From NCBI GenBank assembly GCA_026315105.1, contig CM048744.1:355695168-355759167 (forward strand): a DNA stretch of 64,000 bases, in the 5' to 3' direction. The first letter of the stretch is position 1; each line of letters opens with the position of its first letter. Both the position numbers and the translations under genes were made by a program. Origin of the DNA: Locusta migratoria (lineage: Eukaryota > Arthropoda > Insecta > Orthoptera > Acrididae). The notes beneath the pieces are model-generated. The model ran no database searches. It had not been told where the DNA came from and worked only from the letters and a program-made list of their open reading frames with translations. Positions 53,401 through 64,000 of the stretch are shown piece after piece.

Positions 53401-53721
53401 TTTACTAATTGTATGAGAGTTACAATGACACTTTAATATATTTTCCATCCAAAATTGTCAACGCTGATTAACAACACATTTAGCAACACAGAACTGACAC
53501 AGGTGCTATGATGGAACATATGCGTAAAGTGAGTCAGAAGCCACTAACGTGCATATATAAATACCTGAAAGAAATTTATAATTAACTACAACTAAGTATT
53601 GTGCCAACTAATGGTATATCCATATAAAAGAAGGAAAAATAAAAACTTGTTTTATATGCAAATTGCAGTCTGCCATTTTCAAAATCTCCACAGTTATGAC
53701 ATCCATGACAGGGTTCAGTAA

Positions 53722-54359
53722 ATGAAAGGTATATGGATTTAATGACAAGAGAGGGGAAAAGGGATCCTTGCAGGTCTCACCAAATAGAAGGTGTCTGGTT
53801 CTTAATGGAAAGTAATGGTGGGGAGGGGAAAGGATCCTGGCAAGTTTTCCAAAAGTGAAAGGTATGTATAATAAAGAGGTTATTATGGAAGGTAGAGGTG
53901 AGGTCACGGGCAGGTGTGGCTGACCCTCAAAGACTCTGATAATCAGCATAATTTACAATTAATTAATGATGTTTTAACACCTGACTGCAGACTTCAAACA
54001 CAAGATTAATATCATGAATTAAAGAACTATTTTATATATCTGGCTTCTACTACCAGTTCCAAAATCAAAATTCTCCCCTCCAAAATATGTGACTGGGTAC
54101 CAACTTATGAATGATATTCTCAAAAACATGTTTGTGTACAAATTGAATATTTATTCTGATGGATCAATGTCCATATCAAGAAATCATGAGCAAAACAAAT
54201 ATATTGATTACAATGTTAGGTTGACACTAAACAAATAATACCAAAGACTAATGATTACTTAATCATACTACTGATGTTTAAAAGGAAATGAGAACAGTTA
54301 TATTTTGCTGCACCACTGACAAGCAAGGGAATCCTACTCCTATGAGTTTTAATCTACGT

Positions 54360-54398
<39 letters not shown>

Positions 54399-55092
54399 GG
54401 GAGTTAAAATACTTGATGTGAAATCTACATAAACAGGAGGTTAAAATGCTGTAGGTCTCAAACATGCAGTGCGGGGCTCAAAATGAGGACACTTTTTTCA
54501 AAAGGTTAGAAACCCATCACAATTCTTGTCTTTACAAATGTGAGCAGGCAGTACATTACCCAACGTGCTGTGGCAGTGAGAGCTTGGTGAGCAGATGTGG
54601 GATGGTGCCTGACTGTTGATTGCTGAAGATTCATGGTCACAAAACAATGTCATGCTCCAAAAAGTCAGAAGATGTTACTACTGAGAAATCAGCCACTGCA
54701 TTCCCAGCTGATCACAGATCCAACGACCTGCAACAGTTCTGCAAAGTCTGTGCCACATCAGTTTTTGTATACTGGTACACACAAATTACTGAAGGCCAAA
54801 GGTGACTTCAAAACTATGAGCAAGGTGTAATTAGAGCATTGGTGTTACTAGTAAGGCAGCCTGACCTCATTCTCGATCCACTATACCTCTGACCACAAGT
54901 ACAATGTTCAGAGCAAGCTCCAAAGTTTGCCCCAAGACTAGAAGTCCAAGTTAAACAAAATAACCAGAGCAGTTGTAGTAGTTACTCCAAGGAAGCAACC
55001 TCCATGCAGTCAATTCTCAGAGGGGAATCACGAAGTTTTCATCTTTCTGTTCACAGCACCTGTATCTCAACCCCCCCCCCTCCCCAAAAAAG

Positions 55093-55140
<48 letters not shown>

Positions 55141-55242
55141 TCTCCAGAGTGTGGGCCAGACCATACTGTCTTTTGAAACCAATGATCTACCTGATTTTGA
55201 GCACTGACCAGTGAAAAAGATGCCCTCAGAAGATTAATATCT
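53722..55242. repeat. 1.46 kb direct repeat, right copy
   Basis: Partner of 51093-52556. It additionally contains a T31 run (54364-54394) and a partial internal duplication of the 'ggatcctggcaagttt' block near 53745-53850. Its own end continues 'gaagattaatatctcaaac' without the mariner-type insert. Confidence 0.8.
55094..55137 (+). repeat. (CT)n microsatellite
   Basis: About 22 CT units in the right repeat copy. Confidence 0.95.
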
Positions 55243-55939
55243 CAAACTGTCAAAAATTATGGCTATAGCTAATCAGAGACAACCATGCATTCTTCACACT
55301 CAGCTTCTCCATTTCTTGCATTTTTTCCAAGCCATGTCCCTGTTTGCAGCAAGACATGTTAACAGGACCACAGCTGGTGGTATTTGGTGTCCATTAAAAA
55401 GCAGCCTGCACTGGCCTCCATCGGTGTCTGACAGCCCCTGCCAGATGTCTGCACCCCAGTGTGCTTTTTTTTCCAGTACATACTGGGCTGATTTATCTTC
55501 ATGAAAGAGCCAGAGGGACCCTGCAGTATCTTTTTATATCTGAGAATACAGAATTTTCAGATATTTCACACAATACAGGTGCCAGCCTCCATCCCTCAGT
55601 TCGGGAACGTTGGTGAAAAGTTTTACAAGCCCTATTTATCTAGGTAACACACCTGGCTCCTTGTAAGGGCAGTAGAATGCCACAGCAGATAAACACTGAC
55701 AGAATAAATTACCTTCCCCCGAACAGTGTGGTATGCTGCCCTTCATTGCTTCCAGAGACTGAAATGAGCAGGTAACATCGTAAATGGTCACACCAGTTTT
55801 ATCTCCATTGAAGATTCACCTCCACCCATTGACATGTCAAGTCTTTGGTGGCTCTTTTGTTTGGCTGACCAAATTGCCTTTTTCCACACATAACTGCCCT
55901 GTACTGTATATTTCACCTTTTGTATATCTCAGAAGACGT
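55243..55939. other. No gene recognised
   Basis: The frame 55259-55504 (81 residues) shows no motif. Composition is less AT-rich than the neighbouring sequence, so it may be an unidentified repeat. Confidence 0.4.
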
Positions 55940-57220
55940 ATAATGAAATAATTATAGAAATTAAATCAAGTGAAATTGCGAAATAGTGTGAGAGAGGGAC
56001 AGCAATCTCCCAAGCTTTCCCAAGAAAGACCTTGCAAGATAACATTGCTGTAATCAGTGACTGGGATTATAAGTATTTGTACAAATTTCTTTTTAAGGTT
56101 GAGAGGAAAGAGTTTCTTATATTTATGAAGCCTTCTTACACACTGCATCTCAGCCCAATTTGGTTTGTAATATGCTATCACTCCCAGACTTTTTGCCAAG
56201 AGTCAAAATAAGATAATTGTGCCATTTAATATTACTGATGGCAGCGATTTGTTATATTTTTGGCTAATGAGTCTTGAATGACCTATCAGAATTACTTGTG
56301 TTTTATTTGGATTGAGCTTTAATCCTCTATTTTGTGCCTGTTTTGATAGTGCATATAGGTCAGTATTGAAATTCTTTATTGCTGGCTTCTGGTTTGTTAG
56401 TTGTGCTCTTACATACAACTGGAGGTCATTGGCATACATGTGGTATTTGCAAATCGACAAAAACAGGTGACACGTTCAAAAAAAATGCTTGTATAGCTTA
56501 TGGGACTTAACTACGGGGTCATCAGTCCCTAAACGTACAAACTACTTATGAACTAGCTAACACTAAGGATGACACAAATATCCATGCCCGAGGGGGGGAT
56601 TCGAACCCCCGACCGTAGTGGCCGTGCAGACCGTGACTGGCGCACCGCAGTCCCCTTGGGCACCGCGGCCAGGCAGGTGACATGTCATTCACTTAAAATG
56701 AAGAGACTATTGAACCTGATACTGAGCTCTTGAGTGTGCCTGATAGTACCTTTCTCTATTCTGACTTTGTGATGCTGGACATGACCTACAGAAGCTGTGA
56801 TGTTCAGTATGAGTGAAACTGCTGCACTGCACTTTGGGAGAAATTTAGGCTGCTAAGTTTAAGAAATAATACATCAAAGTCCACAGTGTTGAAGGCTTTG
56901 ATAAAGTCTAAGAAGCACATTATAGTTGCTTCTTGTCTATCCCTCACCAGCTTGAAGGTGTCTGTTACATTTACCAAAGCAGATGTGCTGTGATACTCCA
57001 AGAAACCTGACTGGTGTTCATCATGAAGGTTATATATAGTCTAGTAGCTGCTTAGCTGGGTGTATACTATATATTCTATGGTCTTGGACAGTGCCAGAAG
57101 AATTTAGATAGGTTGGTAATCATAGGGTGCTGTGCAATGTCCTTTTTAGGTAGTGGCTGAAGTAGTGCATATTTCAAAACCTCTTGCATCTTGGGTAGAT
57201 ATATAACATAAAAACATTTT
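55940..57220 (-). pseudogene. CR1/jockey-type LINE reverse transcriptase relic
   Basis: Sense order from 57220: a degenerate LLQPLPKKD and RPI-like region, LSKTIEYIV-like and the HQSGFLEYHSTSALVNVTD segment, then MCFLDFIKAFNTVDFDVLF (palm motif A), a SINE insertion (56473-56673), ICKYHMYANDLQLYV (motif C; YADD reads YAND, one catalytic Asp lost), GLKLNPNKTQVILIG, and KSLGVIAYYKPNW and VTDYSNVILQG in the C-terminal part. It is a different family from the LINE at 33.1-37.0 kb. Confidence 0.75.
56473..56673 (-). mobile_element. tRNA-derived SINE in the LINE relic
   Basis: Same family as 6822-7018. The B-box arm is 'ggggattcgaacccccgacc' on plus (minus-sense ggttcgaatcc-type). The 9 bp repeat 'caggtgaca' flanks it (56464-56472 and 56674-56682). 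The 3' end ('gttcaaaaaaaatg') lies at the low-coordinate side. Well preserved, so relatively young. Confidence 0.9.
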
Positions 57221-57772
57221 GAGATAGATATGTCTTGTTAAAATCAGTTCTCAAACAAGAGCCCTCCTCATACAATACAATCTTATTGTTTCATTTGTTT
57301 CTTGAATTACAGTATTTAATATTACAGTTACTCTGAGATGCTTAAGACCTTCAAGCATTGTTGGCAAAGGAGAAAATGCTTGACGCACAACTTGTCATTT
57401 TCATATAGTCTGTCTATCTTCTTTTTCTTTCTGCAGATATGGAAAGAAAAAAGCCTACACACAGTATCTATTGCAAAACCATTCTCTAACTAAAACTGTT
57501 TTGCAGATTGTCATGATGGCTGAGTAGAATGAGGTGGTTAATGAGAAGCAATAACTGTTAACAATTGTAAGCAACACTTGTAATATGCTGATGATGATTG
57601 ATATAACTCCAAAATCACGTATCCCAACTAATTTAAATGCCCTCCCAGATGTTGCACAGATTTGTTTTTGGTGTCAACTTTGTCAATAGGCACTGTTGGT
57701 TTTTCTTAAAGTGCAAGCACCTGTACAGTACAAATTCTTTTCCCAACAGTAGCAGTTCTTTTGAAAAGCTGT

Positions 57773-57817
<45 letters not shown>

Positions 57818-58857
57818 GTTTGTGGCATAATATCCTAGGTAAGAAAAATTTCTCTAAGAGAGTGTAGTGTAGCAAGTGGCACTACAACCCAATGAACCAA
57901 CATAATAATATCAAATAGTTTATTTAAATACCATTTATGGAGAAATATTTTCTTATGATTTCTTTCTGTCTCTATTTTTCAGATTAGTTATCAATTACTT
58001 TTTGATGAAAAGTATTATGTAAAATGAACTTTAAGGTCAAGAAATAAGTATGTAATTTGCATGTTCTATGAACTTTGTCTCTTTTGTTTGATGAGTTGAT
58101 GTGATTTTGTTACATGAGTATTGTTGGAGGGTGTTGTAAGACAAGTTGGTTTGTCTCAAGTTGGAATCCATCATGTAGTCTTTAGAAGAATAAATGAGTG
58201 TATTCTTCTATCAATCTCCTCTAAAGTTACTGGGCAGTAAATGTGCATTATAATTATTCTCTCTGATCTGTCCAAAAAGAATTCTCCATAATTATTATGA
58301 GGCCAAGAATATTTATACAAAGAAGAAAATGCATGAGGAACAGAGTAGCTGGGTCTCACATTGTGTCATCTTAATTGTAGAGAAGAATCAATTCAGAAGA
58401 TTAAATTTTACTTAAATATCAACAGAATAAAGAGTTCTTGTAGTAACGGGGATATACCAATTTACCATGCACAATCCTGTAGAATTTCAAGTTCTGCAGA
58501 GGCAACACTACAGACTGTGATGCTTGTATGTGGTATTGGTAAATTTCCTGTAGAATGTCCCAAAGAACCTCCTTAAGCAACAGTAAAGAAAAATGGGAAG
58601 AAAAAGATAAATGACACTTTTATTTTATTTCCATTATGGATTTACTAGTAGTATGGATTATGATGTCATGCTCTAGGATTTCATAAGTTTCTCAATCTCT
58701 TTTGTTCAGTTTACAGATATGTCTTTAACGTACTGAAAGAAACAACTAAGTGTGTTGTGACCTCATAGCCTTTTTGTTGTTTACTTGTCCTGGTCTGGTT
58801 GTTAATAAAGGTATTGGTGCAGGATCCTTTGACATCTAAAACAATTGATATAGTTAG
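57221..58857. other. No gene seen; T40 tract
   Basis: AT-rich; T40 at 57775-57814. The region 58170-58580 has short opposed frames without motifs. Confidence 0.5.
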
Positions 58858-59281
58858 TGTTACAAGATATTTATTGACTGAAATTTACAATATTCATCTT
58901 TAGAACATATGTCTATTTCTTCTCTCTTCTTGCTTCTCGCATCATTGTCTGTACGATGCTAGCTGCACTGTGACCTAGTTACTGCTAAGTTCGTAGCTGT
59001 GTTCTGACTTAGTACTGTCCTATTTCTGGCTTTGTAGCTGCCTAGTAACTGATGAGTTCTCACCTAGTAACTGCCAAGTTCTCAGTAGTAACTGACAGGC
59101 AACTGACGGGCTGTCCGGACGTATGTCGGCCTAGATATAGCTGCTTGTAGAGGGCATGCATCTTCGGTTACTCCCTCCAGGATGTGCGGCACCTGCTTGC
59201 GATTGGCTTTCGGTCGGTTGCTGCCTTCTCCACAATCATTCTCTTATGTCTGACTTGTGGCGCTGACATTACACCACAACA
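58858..59281 (-). mobile_element. Candidate solo LTR
   Basis: A 424 bp block with higher GC than its flanks and ends TGTT...AACA. On the minus strand it starts 'tgttgtggtgtaatgtcagc' and ends with an AATAAA-containing 'cagtcaataaatatcttgta'. Internal degenerate repeats 'cctagtaactg' occur four or more times (58970-59100). The flanks show 'agtgt' on both sides (58856-58860 and 59283-59287) but overlap the TG end, so the target duplication is uncertain. Confidence 0.45.
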
Positions 59282-59334
59282 AAGTGTATACGTGTCAGTT
59301 CTAGTTCTGTGGTCTTGAAATTCTCCTCATATAG

Positions 59335-59520
59335 ACTGCAATATAATTTCAATAATATGATGATAGATGATCACTGAGCTGCAGACAGGCATGTAGAAAA
59401 AACAATCACATTCACACAATTAAATTTTGGACCACAGCCTTCCTCATAAAATGATAATACATACATTTACACCCATGTCTGCTACAGCCCAACTTTCATC
59501 TTAACAGTGGGTGAGGAGGA
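59335..59520 (-). repeat. Half copy of the foldback family
   Basis: 'gatcactgagctgcagacag', 'acaatcacattcacacaatt' and 'ggaccacagccttcctcata' correspond to the left half of the 15.5 kb element. On the minus strand 'atgaggaaggctgtggtcc' is the hammerhead-like position. Confidence 0.6.
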
Positions 59521-60080
59521 GAGGGGATGGAGAAGGATGCGAGGCAAGGGTGAGGAAACAGTGTTCCACACTGCTTGGTGGAGCATAAAGGCAGTAATTA
59601 GTGGTAATGTGCTATTCAGCTTGAAATGCAGTAAAGTGTGGGGGTTGGAGGGGGGTGGAGGAGAAGCAAAACGGGGATGTGCATGGGAAGACAGGGAGGT
59701 GCACAGGGGAGAAAATAGGTAGCATACAGTTGGAAAAGGGCCATTAATTAGGAGGAGGTGTAGGATGGATGGGAGAGGGGGTTATATTTCAACACCAAAA
59801 GTAGTCTACTTTGCTTATTTTCATTAACTTATGACATATGGTGTTATTTTTTTGGGGTGACTCCTCTGATTCAAAATTGCACAGAAATGTATTGTTTGAT
59901 CAATATGTAGACATCTTGTCAACCTGTGTTTAGTAGTCTGGGAATTCTGCTTTGGCCTCTCAGTACGTATTTCCTGTAATGTCTTTTACTGTTAATAATA
60001 TCTGGTAATTCTCAGGAGTTAGCAGTTTTCACTCAGTTAACACTAAATAGAAAACAAATATGTATATCGATCACGCATCC
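59521..60080. other. No gene seen
   Basis: A G-rich patch at 59500-59780 encodes a low-complexity Gly/Glu/Arg frame only. Confidence 0.5.
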
Positions 60081-60440
60081 TTGACCAATGTGCAGAAGTG
60101 TGTGCAGTGTATGCCACATCCATTTTTAAAAAGCTGCCACAGGAAATCAAAATGCTTAGTAGTAATCCATGCACTTTCAAGGCTAAACAGAAAAGTTTTC
60201 TCAGGGCTCACTCTTTCTATTCTGTCAATCCCTTAAAAAGAAAAGCTAATTTATGTGTTATGTTGGTGATTCTTTTCACTTATGCTTAGACTTGTCATGT
60301 GCAAAGATTGTTATGCATTTTGCTTTGTCTTTTATGGCTATTTTGTTACAATTTGATGTAATTACTTATTCCGTGACCATTGCTCCTCAATTTGGTCCTA
60401 CAGAAAGTGATAAGTATAAATAAAAACTCTTAGGATTACC
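60081..60440 (+). pseudogene. LINE ORF2 C-terminal tail
   Basis: Frame 60098-60289: YATSIFKKLPQEIKMLSSNP, then FKAKQKSFLRAHSFYSVNPL. This is the 'ym.yNkLP..ik.l....FK..lk.fLl...fYsv.e' C-terminus of CR1/jockey-type LINEs. A 3' end follows with 'aagtataaataaaaactct'. Only the last ~60 residues are present. Confidence 0.65.
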
Positions 60441-61044
60441 TTAAGTTGAGGATAGAATGGTTGCAGAATCCTAGAGTGTTTTATAATGACAACTTTTTTT
60501 AAAGTAACTAAGTTACAGTTAAAGTTACTTCCATAAAAGGTAACTTTTACAGTTATAGTTACTATAGATTGATAGTAACTGTATCAGTTACAAGTATCTT
60601 TACAGTTATTTTAAAGTTAATCTACAGTTACTTCTAAAAATTGTAACTCATTTGTAAATCCGTAATGTACCTCACACGTGTATAAAGGAAACAAGCTCTA
60701 TTGTCAATCAATAATTAAGTATATTACTACATACATAATTAATGCATTGTTAAAAAATTGCCCACCGAATCTTCGATCTCAGTTACACTGTATGTTCATT
60801 TTCAACAAAAGGTGTTTTTCAAACGTTCCCTCTCATGAAAGTTCTGTTTCATGTTGTTTGTGACCCCATGAAAACTGTTTTCTTTGTTCTTTACTGTATA
60901 TTTGCATTCTTTTTTACACTGAAGTGACATGAGGCACTGCATTAATAGTAGGCTATTTGACAAAATGAGCAGACGAAGAAGACGTAGTTGTCAGAGTAGG
61001 ACAAAATACATACCATAGAAGATGTGACAAGAATGACTCACTAC

Positions 61045-61229
61045 CGCAAGGGAGTGGCCACGTGGTCTAAGGTATCGTGGACTGGGTGGTCACTCCTGCT
61101 GGAAGTTCGAGCCGTCCCTTGGCATGGGTGTGTCTGATGTCCTTAGTGTAAGTTCGTTTAGTTAGTTTGTATCTCTAGGGTCAGATGACACAGTAGTTTG
61201 CTTCAATAGGTTTACAAATATTTGAATTT
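61045..61229 (+). mobile_element. tRNA-derived SINE, diverged
   Basis: 'gtggccacgtggtctaagg' as the A-box region, 'ggaagttcgagccgtcc' as the B box, then 'ggcatgggtgtgtctgatgt' and a 3' end near 'tttacaaatatttgaa'. The body resembles the family at 6.8 kb. No clear target duplication. Confidence 0.7.
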
Positions 61230-61735
61230 GAATGATATGCTGAGCAAGCTGAATTTGGAAGATCTTTTTGGTTTTCATAACTTCAGTAAGATGTCACCAT
61301 CAGATTTTGAAATTATAATGAATATTACATTGCGACTTATTTCAAAGAAAGGCACAAATTTTTGAAAAACAATACCTGTGAAAAGAAGACTTTCTGTTAC
61401 TCTTCATTTCTTGGTGACAGGAAGTGTCCATGAAACCCTTAAAGCTGGCCGCAGTGGCAGAGGGGACTGAGGCGCACCAGTCACGGTCTGCACGGCCACT
61501 ACGGTTGGGTGTTCGAATGTTCCCTTGGGCATGGATATTTGTGGCGTCCTTAGTGTTAGCTAGTTCATAAGTAGTTTGTAAGTTTAGGGACTGATGACCC
61601 CGTAGTTAAGTCCCATGAGCTATACAAACATTTGAACATTTTTTGAAACCCTTGCATTTTTATTCAACATTTTAAAGCCAGCCATAGGTGTCATTACTGT
61701 CCCCGCAGTTTGTGAAGCTTTCGGATACAGGCTTA
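61230..61735 (+). pseudogene. PIF/Harbinger-like transposase, N-terminal part
   Basis: The frame reads NDMLSKLNLEDLFGFHNFSK, then MSPSDFEIIMNITLRLISKK, a stop, KTIPVKRRLSVTLHFLVTGS and VHETL. After the SINE (61441-61643) it resumes with AFLFNILKPAIGVITVPAVC and EAFGYRL. This is the region before the DDE domain of Harbinger transposases (R-L-x-x-T-L-R-F-L-A-T-G, then V-P-E-V-C-E-A). The catalytic domain was not found downstream. On the opposite strand, 61812-62012 encodes 66 residues including TAVCTKCGREKG; a second Harbinger protein is possible but unsupported. Confidence 0.65.
61441..61643 (+). mobile_element. tRNA-derived SINE in the Harbinger transposase
   Basis: Same family as 6822-7018 ('ctggccgcagtggcagagg', B box 'ggtgttcgaatgttccc'). 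It is flanked by the perfect 10 bp repeat 'tgaaaccctt' (61431-61440 and 61644-61653). Removing it joins the codons VHETL and AFLF of the transposase. Confidence 0.9.
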
Positions 61736-63130
61736 TGTAAACATAATTCAGTTATATTAATAGCATCAAAACATATATTTAATTAATTGTATATTTATTT
61801 ATGTTTTCACATTAATCCAAATAGTCATTTTCAACAAAGGAAACTTCTTTAGCTTCAAAATCACTCACACTGTAAATAGATGTTGCAAGGAATCTGCTGC
61901 TGATGATCCCCTTTTCACGTCCACATTTAGTACACACTGCTGTCTCCAAATTCATTTCTGCTTCATAAAAATCACTGTAAAATGTTATTGCTCTTTCACA
62001 TGCGGCTAACAAACATAACTTAATGATGACTCATTTTGCAAAATACGATAATGAATCCTGTTGTTACTGCTGTGGTGTTGAGAAATGAGAGACTTAGCTG
62101 TTTCATCTGCTTAACATACAGCTGGTGCCAAACAATGTAGCAATTTTCTATAGGGAGTCATGCTTCTTTTTAATATCTTTATAGTGTCAAACATTCCACA
62201 AGCACCTCTGCCTCTCATTAAGTGATGAGTTCAGACATGTTCTTCTTGTCTACTTCATTTTGGAAAGGAACACACAGAAAGACAACATGTAACTCTATAG
62301 ATACACAGAGTAAACCGAACACTACTGCTGCAAAGAAGCATCTAGCGCAGGCAAGCCACGGAGATTGTTTCTTCACCGACACTGCTACATAATACAGTTT
62401 TTGTGTTGCCAGCATGTTGTGAAAATTGGTACCATAGTCCAGAACCAATAGTGGATAATGTTGCAGAACATGTTCCAAACTCATTGTAAACATGCCTTAA
62501 TGCCAACAGCAAGCAAGAAACTAACCTGTACATGATGCCTTAAGTTTGCTGTGTAGATTCGACTGCTATGAATTGCTACATCACCGACACACAATTTGAA
62601 GTCAAAGGAATCACTTTTTCCATCCAACATAAAAAAAAAATTCGAATAAATCAGCATAAGCTGGCCTAAGCATGCTTGTGTGTCTTCTACCTACTCCTTG
62701 TCGAAAGGTATGGAGATTTGGAGAATAATCCGAGACTACATGCTGTTTACATGTGACACGTCTGGTAATTGTTATAGGCCTAGGCCTGTACTCATTGTTG
62801 CAACATAATAATGAAATAAAAATATTATGAATGTTATAATGGTACTAAAATACAGTATATAATTCATACATTTGTAACGTACATTGTTCAGAAGATTTAA
62901 TTTAGAATCAAATATTACTTCTTTTTTTCTGTTCATTAAAATCAAAGTCTGGAATTCTGCAGTTTGAGATTCTTACGAAAAATGTTACGCTACTTGTGAC
63001 AAAAAAGTAACAATACTTCCGTTAAATAGTTAACTGATAAAAGTAACTCAGTTACAGTTAAAGATACTTTATGCAAACAACAACACCGTTATCGACTGTT
63101 ACTTTCAAAAAGTAACAGTAACGGTGACTC

Positions 63131-64000
63131 CTATTAGCTCAGTTCAGAAATGCTGCTCGTGGATAAGGGTGGTCCATCTGGAGATGGCAGTCATGTGTGC
63201 AAGAGTTGTGCCTGAGTGAATGTATGTATGCTCTTTTTCTGATGAAGTCTGTATCCTCTTGTATGAATGAGATTGTCTGCTTATATGCTTGTCTGTGGCT
63301 AAGCAATCATTTTTATACTGATATACTAGCTATCTTCATATTATTGACATTCCAATCTGAACTCTCAGTTGTAATATAATTTGACATGTAAAAAAATACA
63401 GGAGAAAACCCACACAACATATAGGAACAGTGCAAGCTTTCTGAGTCAGTGGATCTGTTCTTCTAGCAGAAGTGATGAAGGAAACAGACTGGAAAGGTTT
63501 AGGAAATTTGGAGAGTTGTAAAACTCAAGTCTCTGCTAACTGGGGGTTCTGGGTGATATTTCCATAACTCTACTAATTTCTTAAACTTCACCAGTTCATT
63601 TCCTTCATCCCTTACCTTTAACCTTTTTGCTAGAATAAAGAGCCACTGACTTGAAAAACTTATGCATTTTCCTATATATTTTTGTGTGTTTTATCCTGCC
63701 ACAACTTACCAAGCAGATTTTTGGTGTATCAAATTGCATCATACTTTAAACTGGCATAGTACATACTGGAAACTGATGATACTATTTTTATTGTGAATTA
63801 TGATTTGCTAAGTTAGAGCAAGATAGTCTTCCAGGATACTCAGTATAGGTGAAGAAAAGTTGTAACACATAGAGTGAAAACACTTACAGACTCAATTTAA
63901 TGACAATTCTGGTACTGATTGATTTTGCTCTCTATGCTAACTACTTATATGCTGATTTTCCTGAGCCCTAGTATGAGCTTTTCTCATATCATTACCATCC
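63131..64000. other. No gene; half copies of foldback-type repeats
   Basis: 63165-63365 matches the right half of the 44.3 kb element ('ctggagatggcagtcatgtg', 'tttttctgatgaagtctgta', 'tatcttcatattattgacat'). At 63425-63485 the minus strand has 'ctagaagaacagatccactg' then 'agaaagcttgcac', a diverged hammerhead-like motif. The rest to 64000 is unassigned. Confidence 0.5.

Larger units (their letters stand above)
60488..63130 (+). mobile_element. PIF/Harbinger-like transposon relic
   Basis: Bounded by related sequences in inverted orientation rich in 'aaagtaac' and 'gttac' units: left 60488-60660 ('tttaaagtaactaagttac'), right 62985-63130 (complement 'tttgaaagtaacag'). Between them is a Harbinger-type transposase N-terminus (61230-61735). 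Two SINEs lie inside. Exact ends and the expected 3 bp target duplication were not determined. Confidence 0.6.

Noticed and set aside
59507..59722. Gly/Glu/Arg-rich 71-residue frame
   Set aside because: Low-complexity G-rich DNA within or next to a foldback-type repeat.
62218..62533. Minus-strand frames as a host membrane protein
   Set aside because: Hydrophobic stretches are present but overlap in two frames within a transposon, and no family was recognised.

Overview
This window reads as intergenic or intronic DNA from a large, repeat-rich arthropod genome, most likely an orthopteran (grasshopper or locust type). The evidence is the repertoire: RTE/BovB-like LINEs ending in short (CAA)n tails, tRNA-derived SINEs with recognisable A and B boxes, a foldback element carrying a tRNA-like core and 'ctctgcag' arms, Penelope-like elements with GIY-YIG domains, and long (TA)n, (CA)n and (CT)n tracts. 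The genus is an inference from remembered repeat families. There are no operons, rRNAs, CRISPR arrays or intact host genes. The only possible host coding segment is a short exon-like stretch near 12.5 kb.

Layout. 0.5-3.1 kb: an RTE LINE whose 5' part is inverted (twin-priming structure). 3.2-8 kb: a decayed Ty3/gypsy element on the minus strand (gag, protease, RT, integrase), invaded by a foldback element and a SINE and interrupted by a T65 tract. 8.9-10.5 kb: a very old LINE. 11.1-11.9 kb: a Tc1-like transposase relic, a SINE and a 3 x 98 bp tandem repeat. 14.2-14.7 kb: a second gypsy integrase relic. 15.1-22.1 kb: an RTE element split by a second, almost complete RTE copy (16554-19826), and also hit by a foldback element and a 132 bp insert. 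23.7-37.8 kb: a third RTE copy, split at a TTAA by about 10.8 kb of DNA with a piggyBac-like right end. That insert holds a piggyBac relic, a cluster of Penelope-like elements with a near-perfect 608 bp palindrome, and a CR1/jockey-type LINE with a PHD-finger ORF1. 37.2-38.9 kb: a recent 841 bp tandem duplication.

39-64 kb is older and sparser: LINE 3' tails, two head-to-head Penelope relics (45.9-48.1 kb), a 1.46 kb direct repeat pair flanking a mariner-type relic (51-55.2 kb), a jockey/CR1-type LINE split by a SINE (56-57.2 kb), a possible solo LTR (58.9-59.3 kb), and a PIF/Harbinger-like transposon with two SINE insertions (60.5-63.1 kb).

No genes cooperate in a pathway here. What can be read is an insertion history: several target-site duplications let insertion order be deduced. 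The most unusual signals are the hammerhead-ribozyme-like cores shared by Penelope terminal repeats and short foldback elements, the 608 bp palindrome, the twin-primed RTE, and the reconstructible nesting at 23.7-37.8 kb. All calls come from reading the sequence; no database search was run.
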